Notes: a model not told the origin generated them from the letters alone. Numbered from the stretch's first letter, positions 13,303-27,179 are shown. The stretch is DNA of 64,000 bases from Lindgomyces ingoldianus (GCF_010093535.1 NW_022985201.1:73621-137620), one strand, 5' to 3'. Made by a program: numbers and translations.

Positions 13303-16300
13303 GTACCTCCCCCCTTATTAAGAAGAAAATCCTTTACATTAGTAGTTCTAGCATTAAGTTGTCTTTATTAGGGTATAGGTTTAGTTTAGATAAGTATTAA
13401 GCATAGAATTAAGTTACTATAAAGTTCTTTTATAAAGCTTTTATAGGTTTTTATAACAGTTTGTTATATCTAGTCTATTTTATAAAGTATTTATAAATAC
13501 ATTTTTTTTATTAAACTAAATTTATTTAATGTCTTTTATAATATATTTTAGTTTATTATTTATAATAATAAGTTTAGGTAGCAAGTTTAGCTATTTAAGT
13601 AGATAATTAGATTTAAAGGCTACTTAGCGTAGCAATAATACATAGAACACAGGGTGTATCTTTATGCTGTTAGGTAGGATTAATTAGTAAGTGTGTAATA
13701 AGACTATATAAGCTACTGTAAAGAGGCTAAGGTTTTTCTAGTTAAGTTTTTTTAATTATTAGTTTATTTAGATATTTCTAGTGTCTAGCTAGACCTTCTT
13801 ACTAGCTGCATACATAAGAGTAAGAGTTTAAAATTAGTTTATGTACTCTTATTAAAAAGCTTAAGCTTATATAAGCTTTTTATAAATATATTTAAATATA
13901 TTTTAAATTTTATTAATAAGTTTATTTACATTTATTACTTATATAAATTAATAAGTTAGTTAGAGAGTATTTAAAAGTAGTTTAAATTTTATTTAAAAGT
14001 AGTATTTATAGTTTACTAAAAATAGAGATACTTATGTTAATTTAAATGTTATGTTATTAGCTTTAAACTATGCTATAGCTAACTATTTTACCTAGTTATT
14101 TTACTAGTAGTTTATGTACACTTATAAAACTTATTTTATTATAGTGTTTACATTTTTAGTCTAGCTATTAGTCTTTAGGTAAAAAGCTATAGATAGATAA
14201 GAGACAATTTAGAGCTATTTATAAAGTTTGTCCTAGAAGGCTAAGATAAACTGCGTACCTCTGTCTAATATAATTATGTTAGGCAGGCTATAGTAAACTT
14301 ATATGTATTAGTAGAATAACTAGGCTATATTAAGAGTAGTTATAAAGAAATATAGTATTAAGTGTTAATACTTAGTTAAGTAATTAACAACTATAATAAT
14401 ATTTATATACTCTTTAAATAAAAGTAGGTTTATAATAAAATTAATTAATATATTTTTTTAAGCTTATTTAAAAATTAGAAGTAGTTTAAGCAAGCTATTA
14501 TACTTTTCTTAAAAAGCCTTTACTTTATAGTAAGTATAGCAACATAATACATATTAGCGTATAGTATAGAACATGCAGGGCTAGTAGTACTCTCTCTATA
14601 GTAGGTTAAGAGTCTTTTCTCTGCCTAGGTGTTTTTTAACAGGTAAGTTATGTATAATTTAGAGTAGTTTAATTCTTAGTTTATTAAAATTAAAAATTAT
14701 AAGTTAGTTATAGTAATATAGCTTACTATTTTAGTTTTTATAGTTAGCTAGTGTTACTTTTTTTAACTAACTAGTGCTGTTTTAAAGTAGGTCTAAAGTT
14801 TTTTAAATAAACTTATTATTTAAATACTTATTAGTAATAATCTAATTAATTATCTAATTTATTTTATTTAAGTTAAGGTCTAAAAATAGCTTAAGTTAAA
14901 GTAAAGTTTAGTGTTAAGCCTTTTATACTTTTTTTTAAGTAAAAATGTCTTAAGATTACTTTATAAAAGTATTTAGTTTTTTTTTATTTTAACTAGAATA
15001 ATAAGTAATCTTAAAATTAAAATAAAATAAGTATTTAAACTAATAAGCTTATTAGTAGCTAAGTTATTTTATAGTTGCAAAGTACTATAAGTTCTTATAG
15101 TTAAATAGAACCTATATTAGATGCGCTGCACTTTCTAGTTTAAGTTGCTATTATTTAAAGTAGTGTACTATAGCAAGTAATTCTTTATTATAGATTTTAT
15201 AATTACTTTTTATAAAACTTATTCTTTTTAAAAAGTATGCAATAGGCCTAATAGTCTTATCTAGCTTAGTCTAGAAGAGAACTTCTGCTACTACGTAGTC
15301 TAAGGCATTAGCTTTTATAAGTATTAGTAGTTTAAAGTTAAAGTAGTAGAGTATTAAAGCTTTAGTAAAAGCTTTCTTTAGCTAGTTAAAAAACTATTAG
15401 TAATTTAAGTTAAAGTTAAATTAATTTTTTTTTTAGTAAGTGTAATTATAAAGCTTACTTACTATAAAAAGTTATTAATAAATTATTAGTAAAAGTTAGT
15501 AAATTTTATAAAAGCTTAAATATCCTTTACATTCTTTAAGTATTACTAATCTAGCACAGTCTAAACCTTAATAGGGTCTATTTAGATGCTATTTATAAAG
15601 ATTATATATTCTAAATATGTAACTTTTAATTAGTAGAACTTGCATTTATTTATGTTAAGTTATAGACCTATTTCTTCTATAGCTTTTAGCACTAAGCATA
15701 TATACTATTTATGCTCTAAAAGGCTATTACTATAGATTAGAATATTATTAATATACATAGTGCAGAACATATCTAGGTAGGGTTAGAGTAAGTTGTTTAT
15801 AAAATGTTAAAAAGTACTAAGCGTGTTAGCTAAGCTAAAGGGCATTACTAAGTACTTAAATAGTCTATATTAGGTCTAAAATGCTGTTAGCTACTTATTA
15901 CTTTTTACTATTTTTAGCTTATTAAAGGCAGTAATAATATTTAACTTTATAAAATACTTTACTTTACTTAGTTAACTTAAGGTTTCTTATAAAAAAAAAA
16001 TTAAGTATTAGTTTTTAATAGTAATAGTATTTAGTTCTTAGTAGTTAACATAGAATTAAAGCCTACCTCTAAGTTTTTTTATAAATAGTATAAGTAACAC
16101 TACTAGTAAAAAGCTAGCTTAAATAAACTTTTTTTTTAAGTTTTTGTTAAAGTATTTTTAAAGCACTTTTAATTTATTTAGCAATATCTTATATAGTAGC
16201 CTATAACTAGGTTATTTACTAGGCTTAAAAGTTATTTAGTAATTATATAAACATTATATTAAAAGCTTATTAAACTTATTTTAAAAAAAGACATGTAATA

Positions 16301-18327
16301 AGTTATAGTAGTCTTAAAAGACTATTATTTTTAAGTTAGTGTGTTTTTAGAGAGCTAAAGCTTAGTCTATATTAAAAATTATAACTATGTAGATTTTATA
16401 ATCTAGTTATTAAGCTAGGGTTATAAATTAAGTAGGTTTTATATAGTAGATGTTTATCTACTATTTAAGTCTTAGTTTATGTTTAAATTAGGTAAGTAAA
16501 AATTTTATAAAGGCTTTTTTTTTTTTAAGTTTAAGTAGTTATTAAATTATTTTATATAGCTTATCTTAGTAAAAGGCCTAGCTTATTAGCCTTACTTAAG
16601 TAGTTTTTTTTTAAGATATTAAAAAGTAAGTTTAGAGACCTTTTATATTAAGTGCTACTTAAGTATTATTTAGGTGTAAGTGTAAGTATATATTTTAGCA
16701 TTAAAAAGAGTTAAAGTTTAAAACTTACTTTTAGTAATTAAAGGCAACTTTATGCTAATATAGCTATAGTTGTCTTAAAATTAAGTTATAACATCTTATA
16801 TTTATTACATAGAGCTTAATTTACTTTTTATAGTGTTAGTAGGTAATTAAAATAGTTATAGTATAAAAGATAAAACTTTTTTTAAGTTATTTTTTATTAA
16901 ATCTAGTTAGGTAAATTATTTAAGTAAGTAGTATTAATTAAAGATTTAGTTTACACACTAGTTTTTTATTAATGTAACTTATGCTATTTACTTTTAAGTT
17001 AATAAAAGCTTATATTAAGGCTAATATAGTTTCTTATTATAAATATATAAGAATATTAACTTAGTACTTTTAGTTATTAGTAAAGGACTTAGCCTATAGG
17101 TTAGTAAAGATTTAGTGTTAAATTAGTTCTAAAAGGCAACTTAGCCCTAAGACAAGCCTTTTTGCAGGCTTCTACTGCTATAGCTGTAGCTATATTAAAA
17201 GTAGTAAGAAAGATTAGAGCTTAAATATAAGTTAAAGCCCTTATAAAAATAAGATTAAAATAGTAAGAATCTTTAATAAGTGCTAGTAGCGCTACTTATG
17301 TAAACTTAAAAAAGAGAAATAAAGTAGTTTTAAAAAATATAACTATGCTTAATACACTTAAAGTATTAACTTTTTTTTTTATAATTTTTACACTTTTTAG
17401 AACTAACTAGAGCATAATTTAAATTAATTTTTATTATATTAAGGTTCTTATTTGTAACTACGCTAGTTTAGAGGTGTATTAGGGCTTGTATAGGGAGAAA
17501 CCTTATGTTATTATTGTAGGTAGTAATTAGGTTTGCATATGTGTTAAGGTTGTTTAAAAAGGGTTCTTCTACTATAGTGCGTTATAGTTTAGTTAAGAGG
17601 GAGTTATATAGGGCTTTAATTAAACTTATTTTATTTAGGCCTATATTAAATGTAAGTTAGTAAAACTTAGTAAAGTGTAAAGTAAAGCTTTTTTTTTTAT
17701 TATAAAGTGTTTAAGTAACTTAGGGCTTTTAACTTTTTATTTAAGTCTTTATAAGTTACTTATAAAAACACTATAAATTAATCTAAGTTAATAATATCTT
17801 TATTTATTAGTAAGTTAATTAAGGCTGTTATATTATAGTTAAGTTAAAAGTAGGCATTTAGTAACTAAAAGTGTTTAAAAAGAAATTAGTCTATATTTCC
17901 TTTAAGTTTATATTAGAGCTTATATAGAAAAAAAAGTAAGTCTTTTTATTTTTTATTAAATAGTAAGGGATTAGAGAGTTAGTTAAATTTTATTACTAAG
18001 TTAAAAAAGTTATAAGTTATAAGTAGTATTAAGTAGAAAAAAGTTAAGCTATTTCTAGACTTCTAGGTAAGCTTTAAGGCTAGTAAGTTCTTAGTTTCTA
18101 CTACTATAATAAAAGTTAAAGTAGAAATAGACTACTTAATAAAATAAAGCTATTTTTTAAAGTTTTTTTAAAAAGCTTTAAAGCTTATAAAATAGTAGCT
18201 TTTTTATAAAGTAAGTGCTTTTTAAAAGGCTTTTTAGCTTACTTTAATAGCTTAAAGTTATATAAGTACTAAGCTTATTAAATTAAATTTAGAGGCTATT
18301 TTTAGCTAAAGTTTTAACATAATATAA

Positions 18328-18645
18328 TATTATAATTATGCATAAGTAAGGTTATAGAGCTTTATAAAGGTCTAGTTTAATTACTATGTAAGGTATTATA
18401 GTAAGTATAAGATGTTATGTAAGAAATAAGAAAGTTTAGAAAAAAATTAGTAATTAAATACTTAGCTTAAAAGTCTAAGCACTTTAAGTATAAATTAAGC
18501 TTATTTTAGGTTTAGTTAGTGTTAAAGCAGTTTATGCTTAAGTTTATGTCTATGTTATGTTGTGTTTATGTTAGACGTGCACTAATAATACTTTAGTACG
18601 CGTCTAATACAGTTATGTCTAGGATCTGGGGAGGATACCGTGACA
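18328..18645 (-). repeat. G3 5' LTR
   Basis: 318 bp. The inner (left) end is heavily mutated (TATTATAATTATG in place of TGTCACGATTATG), while the outer (right) end is intact (GGATACCGTGACA). Confidence 0.92.
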
Positions 18646-18650
18646 GTGCA

Positions 18651-18827
18651 TAAACATCTAGATATCCCTCTTTTCCTCTATATAAAGAAAAAACAAGAGT
18701 AATAAAACTAGAAACATATTACTCTTACCTTACCTACTTTGTACACTATGCACACTGTACACCACTCTTACTCTTGCTACTTAAGTGCTTATACTATAAG
18801 CAGCTAGCTGTTAGAGCCTATTTAACA
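18651..18827 (+). repeat. K1 3' LTR, second part
   Basis: The remaining 177 bp of the K1 3' LTR, ending TTTAACA. The next bases, ATAAG, are the presumed K1 target duplication. They fit the pogo host, which reads ATAAGCATTAATT in A3 as well (about 40077). Confidence 0.9.
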
Positions 18828-19802
18828 ATAAGCATTAATTATAACTTAAGTTTTAAAGTATTACTTAAAGTTTATAACTACTAAAGCTTATTATATATAA
18901 GTAGTAGTAGTAATAAAGTGCGTAACTTTATATTAAAGCTTATTATAACTTATTATAAGTTAAAAAAAACTAATTTAGTGCTTTAAAACTTTTCTTAAAT
19001 ATTACTAAAAGTAATTATAGCATTATAAGCTACTTTAAAGCATAGTAAAAATTTTATTTTTATAATATAAGTAATTTAGTTATGTATAAAGTTTTTAGCT
19101 TAGCACTTATACACTTTTTTTAAAGAAGTAAAACAACTTACATTAAGTAGCTATAAAAAGTGTAATAAGTAAAAAAGTATATAAATAGTAATAATCTTAT
19201 TATTTTTATAGTATTACTAAAAATAAAGTAAGTTATAGCTCTTATAGCTATTAAAAACTAGTAAATAGTAGCTACTAATAGTACACTTCTTTATATACAT
19301 GTTAAAGTGCTTTAACTAGTCTAAACTAAGCTAATTAGTAGTTTAGCTATACTTAAAGATTATAATAACTTAATTTTAAAGTAGATTTTTTTTATACTAG
19401 TTTAAAAAGTAGTTACTACTTTAAAAGATAATAAAAAGCAGAATAGCTTACTTTTTAGTATTAATGCTTTAAATAGCTATTATCTACTTTTAGTTACCTA
19501 GCTAAACTACTTTTAGCTATTCTTATTTCTCTAAACTTATAATAACTGCTTTAGTAAATATTTAGCTTATTATAAACTTTATTTTATTAAAGTTATATAT
19601 GTTATTATTTTAAATAACTACTATACTTAGCTTTATTTTTATGAAGTTAAACTAGCTTTAAATTACTATAAAATTTTTATAATAAGCTTTTTTATAGTTA
19701 TACTTACACTTAAACTTTACTTTAACCTTTAGGTAACACTTAATAAATATATTAAGCTAGTTTATACTAACATAGCCTATATTACACTTAGTGTATAAAG
19801 AA

Positions 19803-20120
19803 TGTCACAGTATCCTCTCTGGATCCCAGACATAACTGTATTAGACGCGTACTAGAGTATTATTAGTGCACGTCTAACATAAACATAACATAACATAGAC
19901 ATAAACTTAAGTATAAACTACTTTAACACTAACTAAATCTAAAATAGGCTTAATTTATACTTAAAGTGCTTAGACTTTTAAGCTAAGTATTTAATTACTA
20001 ATTTCTTTTTAAACTTTTTTATTTTTTACACAATATTTTGTACTTACTATAATACTTTATGTAGTAATTAAACTAGACCTCTATAAAGCTTTATAACCTT
20101 ACTTATGCATAATTATAATA
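19803..20120 (+). repeat. G4 5' LTR
   Basis: 318 bp. The outer start keeps TCTGGATCCCAG; the inner end has decayed to AATTATAATA. Confidence 0.92.
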
Positions 20121-23100
20121 TTATGTTATGTTAAAACTTTAGCTAAAAATAGCCTTTAAATCTAATTTAATAAGCTTAGTACTTACATAACTTTAAGCTA
20201 TTAAAGTAAGCTAAAAAGCTTTTTAAAAAGCGCTTACTTTATAGAAAAGCTACTATATTATAAGCTTTAAAGCTTTTTAAAAAAACTTTAAAAAATAGCT
20301 TTATATTATTAAGTAGTTTATTTTTACTTTAACTTTTATTATAGTAGTAAGAACTAAGAACTTACTAGCCTTAAAGCTTACTTAGAAGTCTAGAGATAGC
20401 TTAACTTTTTTTTACTTAATGCTACCTATAACCTATAACTTTTTTAACTTAGTAATAAAATCTAACTAACTTTTTAATTCTCTGCTATTTAATAGAAAAT
20501 AAAAAGACCTACTTTTTTTTTTACATAAGCTTTAATATAAACTTAAAGAAAATATAGACTAATTTCTTTTTAAACACTCTTAGTTACTATATGCCTACTT
20601 TTAACTTAACTATAATATAACAGCCTTAATTAACTTATTAATAAATAAAGATATTATTAACTTAGATTAATTTATAGTGTTTTTATAAGTAACTTATAAA
20701 GACTTAAATAAAAAGTTAATAGCCTTAAGTTACTTAAATACTTTATAATAAAAAAAAAAAAGCTTTACTTTACACTTTACTAAGTTCTACTAACTTGCAT
20801 CTAATATAGGCCTAAATAAGATAAGTTTAATTATAGCCTTATATAACTTTCTCTTAACTAAACTATAACATGCTATAGTAGAAGAACCCCTTTTAAACAA
20901 CCTTAACATGTATGTAAACCTAATTACTACCTATAATAATAACATAAGGTTTCTCTCTATACAAGCCTTAATACGCCTCTAAACTAGCACAGTTATAAAT
21001 AAAGACCTTAATATAATAAAAATTAATTTAAATTATGCTTTAGTTAGTTTTAAAAAGTGTAAAAATTATAAAAAAAAAGTTAATATTTTAAGTGTAGTAA
21101 GTATAGTTATATTTTTTAAAACTACTTTATTTCTTTTTTTTAAGTCTGCGTAAGTAGCGCTGCTAGTACTTATTAAAAACTTTTACTATTTTAATTTTAT
21201 TTTTATAAGTGCTTTAACTTATATTTAAGCCTTAATTCTTTTTGCTACTCTTAACATAGCTACAGCTATAGCAGTAGAAGCCTGTAAAAAGGCTTGTTTT
21301 AGAGCTAAGTTACCTTTTAGAACTAATTTAACACTAAATCTTTGCTAACTTATAGGCTAAGTCCTTTACTAATAACTAAAAGTACTAAGTTAATATTTTT
21401 ATATATTTATAATAAAAAACTATATTAGCCTTAATATAGGCTTTTATTAACTTAAAAGTAAACAGCATAGGTTACATTAATAAAAAACTAGCATATAAAC
21501 TAAATTTTTAATTAACACTGCTTACCTAAATAATTTACTTAACTAAATTTAATAAAAAACAACTTAAAAAAGGTTCTATTTTTTATACTATAACTATTAT
21601 AATTACCTACTAACACTATAAAAAGTAGATTAAACTTTATGTAATAAATATAAAATATTATAACTTAATCTTAAAATAACTATAGCTATATTAGCATAAA
21701 GTTGCTTTTAATTACTAAAAGTAAGTTCTAAACTTTAACTCTTTTTAATACTAAAATATATACTTATGCTTACACCTAAATAACACTTAAATAGCACTTA
21801 ATATAAAAGGTTTTTAGATGTACTTTTTAATAACTTAGAGAAGAACTACCTAAGTAAAGCTAATAAGCTAGGCCTCTTACTAAGATAGGCTATATAAAAT
21901 AATTTAATAACTGCTTAAACTTAAAAAAAAAAAGCTTTTAAAAAACTTTTACTTACTTAATTTAAACATAAACTAGGACTTAAACAGCAGATAGACATCT
22001 GCTATATAGAACCTGCTCTATTTATAACCTTAGCTTAATAACTAAATTATAAAATCTATGTAGTTATAATTTCTAATATAAACTAAGCTTTAGCTTTCTA
22101 AAAATATACTAACTTAAGAATAATAGTTTTTTAAGACTACTATAACCTATTATATATCTTTTTTTAAGATAAGTTTAATAAGCTTTTAATATAATATCTA
22201 TATAATTACTAAATAACTTTTAAGCTTAGTAAATAACCTAGTTATAGGCTACTATATAAAATGTTACTAAATAAATTAAAAGTGCTTTAAAAATACTTTA
22301 ATAAGAACTTAAAAAAAAGGTTTATTTAAGCTAGCTTTTTACTAGTAGTGTTACTTATACTATTTATAAAGAAACTTAAAGGTAGGCTTTAATTTTACAT
22401 TAACTACTAAAAACTAAATGCTGTTACTATTAAAAACTAATACTTAATTTTTTTTTTATAAAAAACTCTAAGCTAACTAAGTAAAGTAAAGTATTTTATA
22501 AAGTTAAATATTATTACTACTTTTAATAAGCTAAAAATAGTAAAGAGTAATAAGTAGCTAATAGTGTTTTAGACCTAATATAGACTATTTAAGTACTTAG
22601 TAATGCCTTTTAGCTTAGCTAACACACTTAGTACTTTTTAACATTTTATAAACAACTTGCTTTAACCCTACCTAGATATGTTCTATACTATATATATTAA
22701 TAATATTCTAATCTATAGTAATAGCCTTTTAGAGTATAAACAGCATGTACGCTTAGTGCTAAAGGCTATAAAAGAAGTAGGTCTGCAACTTAACATAGAC
22801 AAATATAAGTTCTACTAATTAAAGGTTATATATTTAGGATATGTAATCTTTATAAATAGCATTTAAATAGACTTTATTAAAGTTTAGACTATGCTAGATT
22901 AGTAATACCTAAAAAACATAAAAGACATTTAAGCTTTTATAGAATTTACTAACTTTTACTAATAATTTATTAATAACTTTTTATAGCTAGTAAGCCCTAT
23001 AATTATACTTAATAAAAAAGAAGTTTAATTTAACTTTAACTTAAATTACTAATAGTTCTTTAACTAGCTAAAAAAAGCCTTTACTAAAGCTTTAATACTC

Positions 23101-25147
23101 TGCTACTTTAACTTTAAACTACTAATACTTGTAGAAGCTAATGCCTTAGACTATGTAGTAGCAAGAGTTCTTTTTTAGACTAAGCTAGACAGGACTATTA
23201 AGCCTATTACATACTTCTTAAAAAAAATAAGTCCTGTAAAAAGTAATTATAAGATCTATAATAAAAAATTACTTACTATAGTATACTGCTTTAAATAATA
23301 GCAACTTAAACTAAAAAGTGCAGCGCATCTAATATAAGTTCTATCTAACTATAAGAACTTATAGTACTTTATAACTATAAAATAACTTAGCTACTAATAA
23401 GCCTATTAGTTTAAATACTTATTTTATTTTAATTTTAAGATTACTTATTATTTTAGTTAAAATAAAGAGAAACTAGATACTTTTATAAGGTAATTCTAAA
23501 ACATCTTTACTTAAAAAAAAGTGTAAAAAGCTTAACACTAAACTCTACTTTAACTTAAGCTATTTTTAGACTTTAACCTAAATAAAATAAATTAGATAAT
23601 TAATTAAATTATTACTAATAAGTATTTAAATAATAAATTTATCTAAGAAACTTTAAACCTGCTTTAAAACAGCGCTAGTTAGTTAAAGAAAGTAACACTA
23701 GCTAACTATAAAAACTAAAATAGTAAGCTATATTACTATAACTAACTTATAATCTCTAATTTTAATAAACTAAGAATTAAACTACTCTAAATTATACACA
23801 ACTTACCTGTTAAAAAACACCTAAGTAGAGGAAAGACTCTTAACCTACTATAAAGAGAGTACTACTAGCCCTGCATGTTCTATACTGTACGCTAATATGT
23901 ATTATGTTGCTATACTTACTGTAAAGTAAAAGCCTTTTAAAAAAGGTATAATAGCCTACTTAAACTACTTTTAATCTTTAAATAAGCTTAAAAAGATATA
24001 TTAATTAATTTTATTATAAACTTACTTTTATTTAAAAAGTATATAAATATTATAGTAGTTATTAATTACTTAACTAAGTATTAACACTTAATACTATGTT
24101 CCTCTATAACTGCCCCTAATATAGCCTAGTTATTTTACTAATATGTATAGGTTTACTATAGCCTACCTAACATAATTATATTAGACAGAGGTACACAGTT
24201 TGTCTTAGCCTTTTAGAATAAACTCTATAAACAGCTCTAAATTATTCTCTATTTATCTACAGCTTTTTATCTAGAGACTAACAGCTAGACTAAGAACATA
24301 AACACTATAATAAAATAAGTTCTATAAGTGTACACAAACTACTAGTAAAATAACTAGGTAAAATAGTTAGCTATAGCATAGTTTAAAGCTAATAACATAA
24401 CATTTAAATTAACATAAGCATCCTTGTTCTTAGCAAACTATAGATACTACTCTTAAATAAAATTTAAACTACTTATAAATACCCCCTAACTAACTTATTA
24501 ATTTATATAAGTAATAAATATAAATAGACTTATTAATAAAATCTAAAATATATTTAAATATATTTATAAAAAGCTTACATAGGCTTAAGCTCTTTAATAA
24601 AAGTATGTAAACTAATTCTAAACTCTTACCTTTATGTATACAGCTAGTAAAAAGGTCTAGCTAGACACTAGAAATATCTAAATAAACTAATAATTAAAAA
24701 AACTTAATTAAAAGAACTTTAGCCCCTTTACAGTAGCCTATATAGTCTTATTACACGCTTACTAATTAATCCTACCTAACAGCATAAAGATACACCCTGT
24801 GTTCTATGTATTATTGCTACGCTAAGTAGCCTTTAAATCTAACTATCTACCTAGACAGCTAAACCTGCTACTTAAACCTATTATTATAAATAATAAACTA
24901 GAATATGTTATAAAAGACATTAAATAGATCTAGTTTAATAAGAAAAAATGTATCTATAAATACTTTATAAAATAGACTAGATATAATAAACTATTATAAG
25001 AACCTGTAAAAGCCTTACAAGAGAACTTTACAGTAACCTAATTCTATGCCTAATACTTATCTAAACTAAACCTGTACTCTAATAAAAACAACTTAATGCT
25101 AGAACTACTAATATAAAGAATTCCCTTTCTAATAAGGGGGGGGGTAC

Positions 25148-25465
25148 TGTCACAGTATCCTCCCTAGATCCTAGACATAACTATATTAGACGTGTACTAG
25201 AGTATTATTAGTGCACGTCTAACATAAATATAACATAACATAGACATAAACTTAAGCATAAACTGCTTTAACACTAACTAAACCTAAAATAGGCTTAATT
25301 TATACTTAAAGCACTTAGACTTCTAAGCTAAGTATTTAATTACTAATTTTTTTCTAAACCTTCTTGTTCCTTACATAACGTCTTGTACCTACTATAATAC
25401 CTCACGTAGTAATTAAACTAGACCTCCGTGAAGCTCTATAACCTTACTCGTGCATAATCGTGACA
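25148..25465 (+). repeat. G4 3' LTR
   Basis: 318 bp. The inner start has decayed (CCTAGATCCTAG); the outer end is intact (CATAATCGTGACA). Confidence 0.92.
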
Positions 25466-25845
25466 AAGAATTAGCTATATTAGCTATAGCTACTAGCTAA
25501 AGGGGAAATCCTTACACATTTAGCTTAAGTATATACTAAATAATTACTTACTTTTTATTATTATCTAGCTTTTATAAGTTAGCTATATAATTAGCTTAGA
25601 AAAGTTATCTAGTGTGTTAGTTACTTATTATTTTTTAGAAGATTTTATAAATAGCTATAGCATATTACTTAAAAAGTGTTATATTTTATTTAAAAGCTTA
25701 AAGTATAAGCTATATCTAATATTCTTTTAACACATTTAAGTAGTGTTATTAGAAATGCATTAGTGTAAAAAGAGTAGTGTAGTAGGGTCTTAGCAAAAGT
25801 AAGTAACTTAGGTGTGTAAGCAACTTGCCTATAAAGTACATTACA

Positions 25846-26740
25846 TGATAGTAATTTAGATAAAATCATATAACTATAACATTACTACTAAAACAACACA
25901 AGCTAAACATGTTGCAGATAGCAAGAAAGAATGTAAAAATATTATTAATGTAAGACCTATATGTTAATATGTTGTTAACGTTTTCCTATTTAATTTTAGA
26001 ATGCTATGCTCTTTACAGTGTTAACCTCTATGACTAATATATCTTTTGTAACAGCAACTATTACGTATATTGTGTAATAGGCTGGTGCCTAGAGGGATTA
26101 GCTAGAGATTAGCTGGCAGCATTAGAGACATGAAGCAAAATACAGTAACTTGCAGCAACCTGCTGCAGATTGCAGTAATCTACAGCAATGTGCCACAAAC
26201 TGCGGTACAGATCAGTTGTATTGTAACAGGTACGAAGTTAGCTAGGTGTTGTAGTATAAGACCTAATTCTGTAGCGAGGATACAGTTCCTCTTCTTCATC
26301 GAGTTCAACACTGTTATCAGGCATTTGCCAGCTGCGCCAAGCTATTACAATACTATAACAAAATATTATATAAATGTTAGACTGTTAATAATTTATAATA
26401 AATAAGATGAATTTTTCTAATAAAAGAATTTCTAGTATACTCTGCTACCTTTATCTACATTTTTTATAGTATTTCTTAATATAATTAACTAACGACTGTG
26501 TAAGGACAGGGCACTGTACCACTCCGCCAATATAACTAAAAAGGTGCGAGTAATCAACCAACAGTTGATTCTACGTATAGAATAGTATATATACCTATCG
26601 CGCGTAAGGACCATCTTAGCCTTACATGATGCTCTTTGTAAATTGACCATTTTTACACATGTTAAACAGCGTTTAAAAAACAATTACCCATGTTTATAAC
26701 AAATTAAGAATAGATTATAAACTACTTTATAAAGCCACTC
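25846..26740. other. Residual pre-transposon sequence between the two stacks
   Basis: This 895-bp stretch matches no repeat family in the window apart from a short TRIM-type LTR at 26499-26625. It contains TCA, TGA, TGG and CCA at visible frequency, unlike both flanks, so it is not heavily RIP-mutated. Around 26140-26205 there is a degenerate repetition of GCAGTAA/GCAGCAA-like words. A 91-codon ATG-initiated frame (26130-26405) runs across that repetition but resembles nothing I recognise. It is most likely old intergenic DNA. Confidence 0.55.
26499..26625 (-). repeat. Solo LTR of the TRIM family (127 bp)
   Basis: Bounded by TGTAAGG and CCTTACA, it matches the 153-bp LTRs of the TRIM at 27666-28269. 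It has one instead of two copies of a ~26-bp unit (CGTAAG...GCCTTACA). It keeps CCA and GGG sites (TGTACCACTCCGCCA) that read CTA/AGC in the TRIM LTRs, so it is less mutated. No clear target duplication is seen. Strand is assigned from the polypurine tract position in the full TRIM. Confidence 0.75.
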
Positions 26741-27020
26741 TGTCTGTACGCAGCAGCAGCGTCACGGTCTGGATACGAGGGATCGCGCACAAGCAGGACC
26801 ACGTATCTATGTCACATAATGCTTGTGCGCGAACCTCTGTGCGCAAACATCTAAATATCCCCCTTTTCCTTTATATAAAGAAAAAATAAGAGTAATAGAA
26901 CTAGAAACATGTTACTTTTACTTTACCTACTTTATACACTATGCATACTATACACTACTCTTACTTTTACTACTTAAGTGCTTATACTATAAGCAGCTAG
27001 CTATTAGAGCCTATTTAACA
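26741..27020 (+). repeat. K0 5' LTR
   Basis: 280 bp, TGTCTGTACG...TTTAACA. The outer ~100 bp keep TCA/TGG/CCA sites; the inner end reads GCTATTAGAGCC. Confidence 0.93.
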
Positions 27021-27059
27021 CTAATTAGTAGTTAATTTAATTAACTATAAATTAGTAAA

Positions 27060-27169
27060 AGTAATAATAAAGTACTTATACTTTATAAAGTACTTTATTT
27101 TATTACTTATTTTTTAAAAAGAGTAATAATAAAGTACTTACACTTTATAAAGTACTTTATTTAGTTACT
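27060..27169 (+). repeat. Two palindromes in the Copia leader
   Basis: Two consecutive near-perfect inverted repeats, 27060-27107 and 27122-27169, each with AGTAATAATAAAGTACT on the left arm and its complement on the right around a ~12-bp loop. Both are preserved in K3 (about 37919-38030) and K4 (about 48660-48770). In a transcript they would form hairpins just after the LTR. Confidence 0.75.
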
Positions 27170-27179
27170 TATTTTTTAG

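Larger units (their letters stand above)
12985..18645 (-). mobile_element. Gypsy chromovirus G3 (complete, minus strand, 5661 bp)
   Basis: G3 is a complete element with two 318-bp LTRs and a 5-bp target duplication GTGCA (12980-12984 and 18646-18650). It is inserted in the 3' LTR of Copia K1. On the minus strand the order is gag, protease, reverse transcriptase (about 15.3-15.9 kb), RNase H, integrase (about 14.2-14.7 kb), and chromodomain with polypurine tract next to 13302. It cannot code: TAA/TAG interrupt every domain. Confidence 0.92.
19803..25465 (+). mobile_element. Gypsy chromovirus G4 (complete, 5663 bp)
   Basis: A complete element with 318-bp LTRs and target duplication AAGAA (19798-19802 and 25466-25470), inserted in pogo C3. 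The order is gag-like region with a CX2C-type cysteine cluster near 21060, protease, reverse transcriptase (active site near 22690, YINN), RNase H (about 23.1 kb), integrase (about 23.8-24.4 kb), chromodomain (about 24.9-25.1 kb), polypurine tract (25136-25144) and 3' LTR. It is non-functional through RIP-type stops. Confidence 0.92.
18828..25843 (-). mobile_element. Pogo-type transposon C3, right part, split by G4
   Basis: C3 is the outermost visible layer of the left stack. Segments 18828-19802 and 25471-25843 form one pogo-like element interrupted by G4. The right end has the C-family terminal inverted repeat (CTTGCCTATAAAGTACAT) followed by TA (25844-25845). The minus strand resembles the transposase of A3 (DDE superfamily with an N-terminal HTH) but is riddled with stops. 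The left end lies beyond K1, outside the window. Confidence 0.78.

Noticed and set aside
26130..26405. 91-codon ATG frame in the relic between the stacks
   Set aside because: It runs across a degenerate short repetition, ends in AT-rich low-complexity sequence, and has no recognisable domain.
26823..27035. A ~65-residue Leu-rich open frame repeated in the Copia LTRs (also 37547-37894, 45784-45984, 52251-52478, 55303-55515)
   Set aside because: The shared frame begins at TTG or GTG in the LTR, has no ATG of its own, and crosses the LTR end into unrelated flanks. It stays open because its few CAA codons are preceded by G, outside the mutation context.
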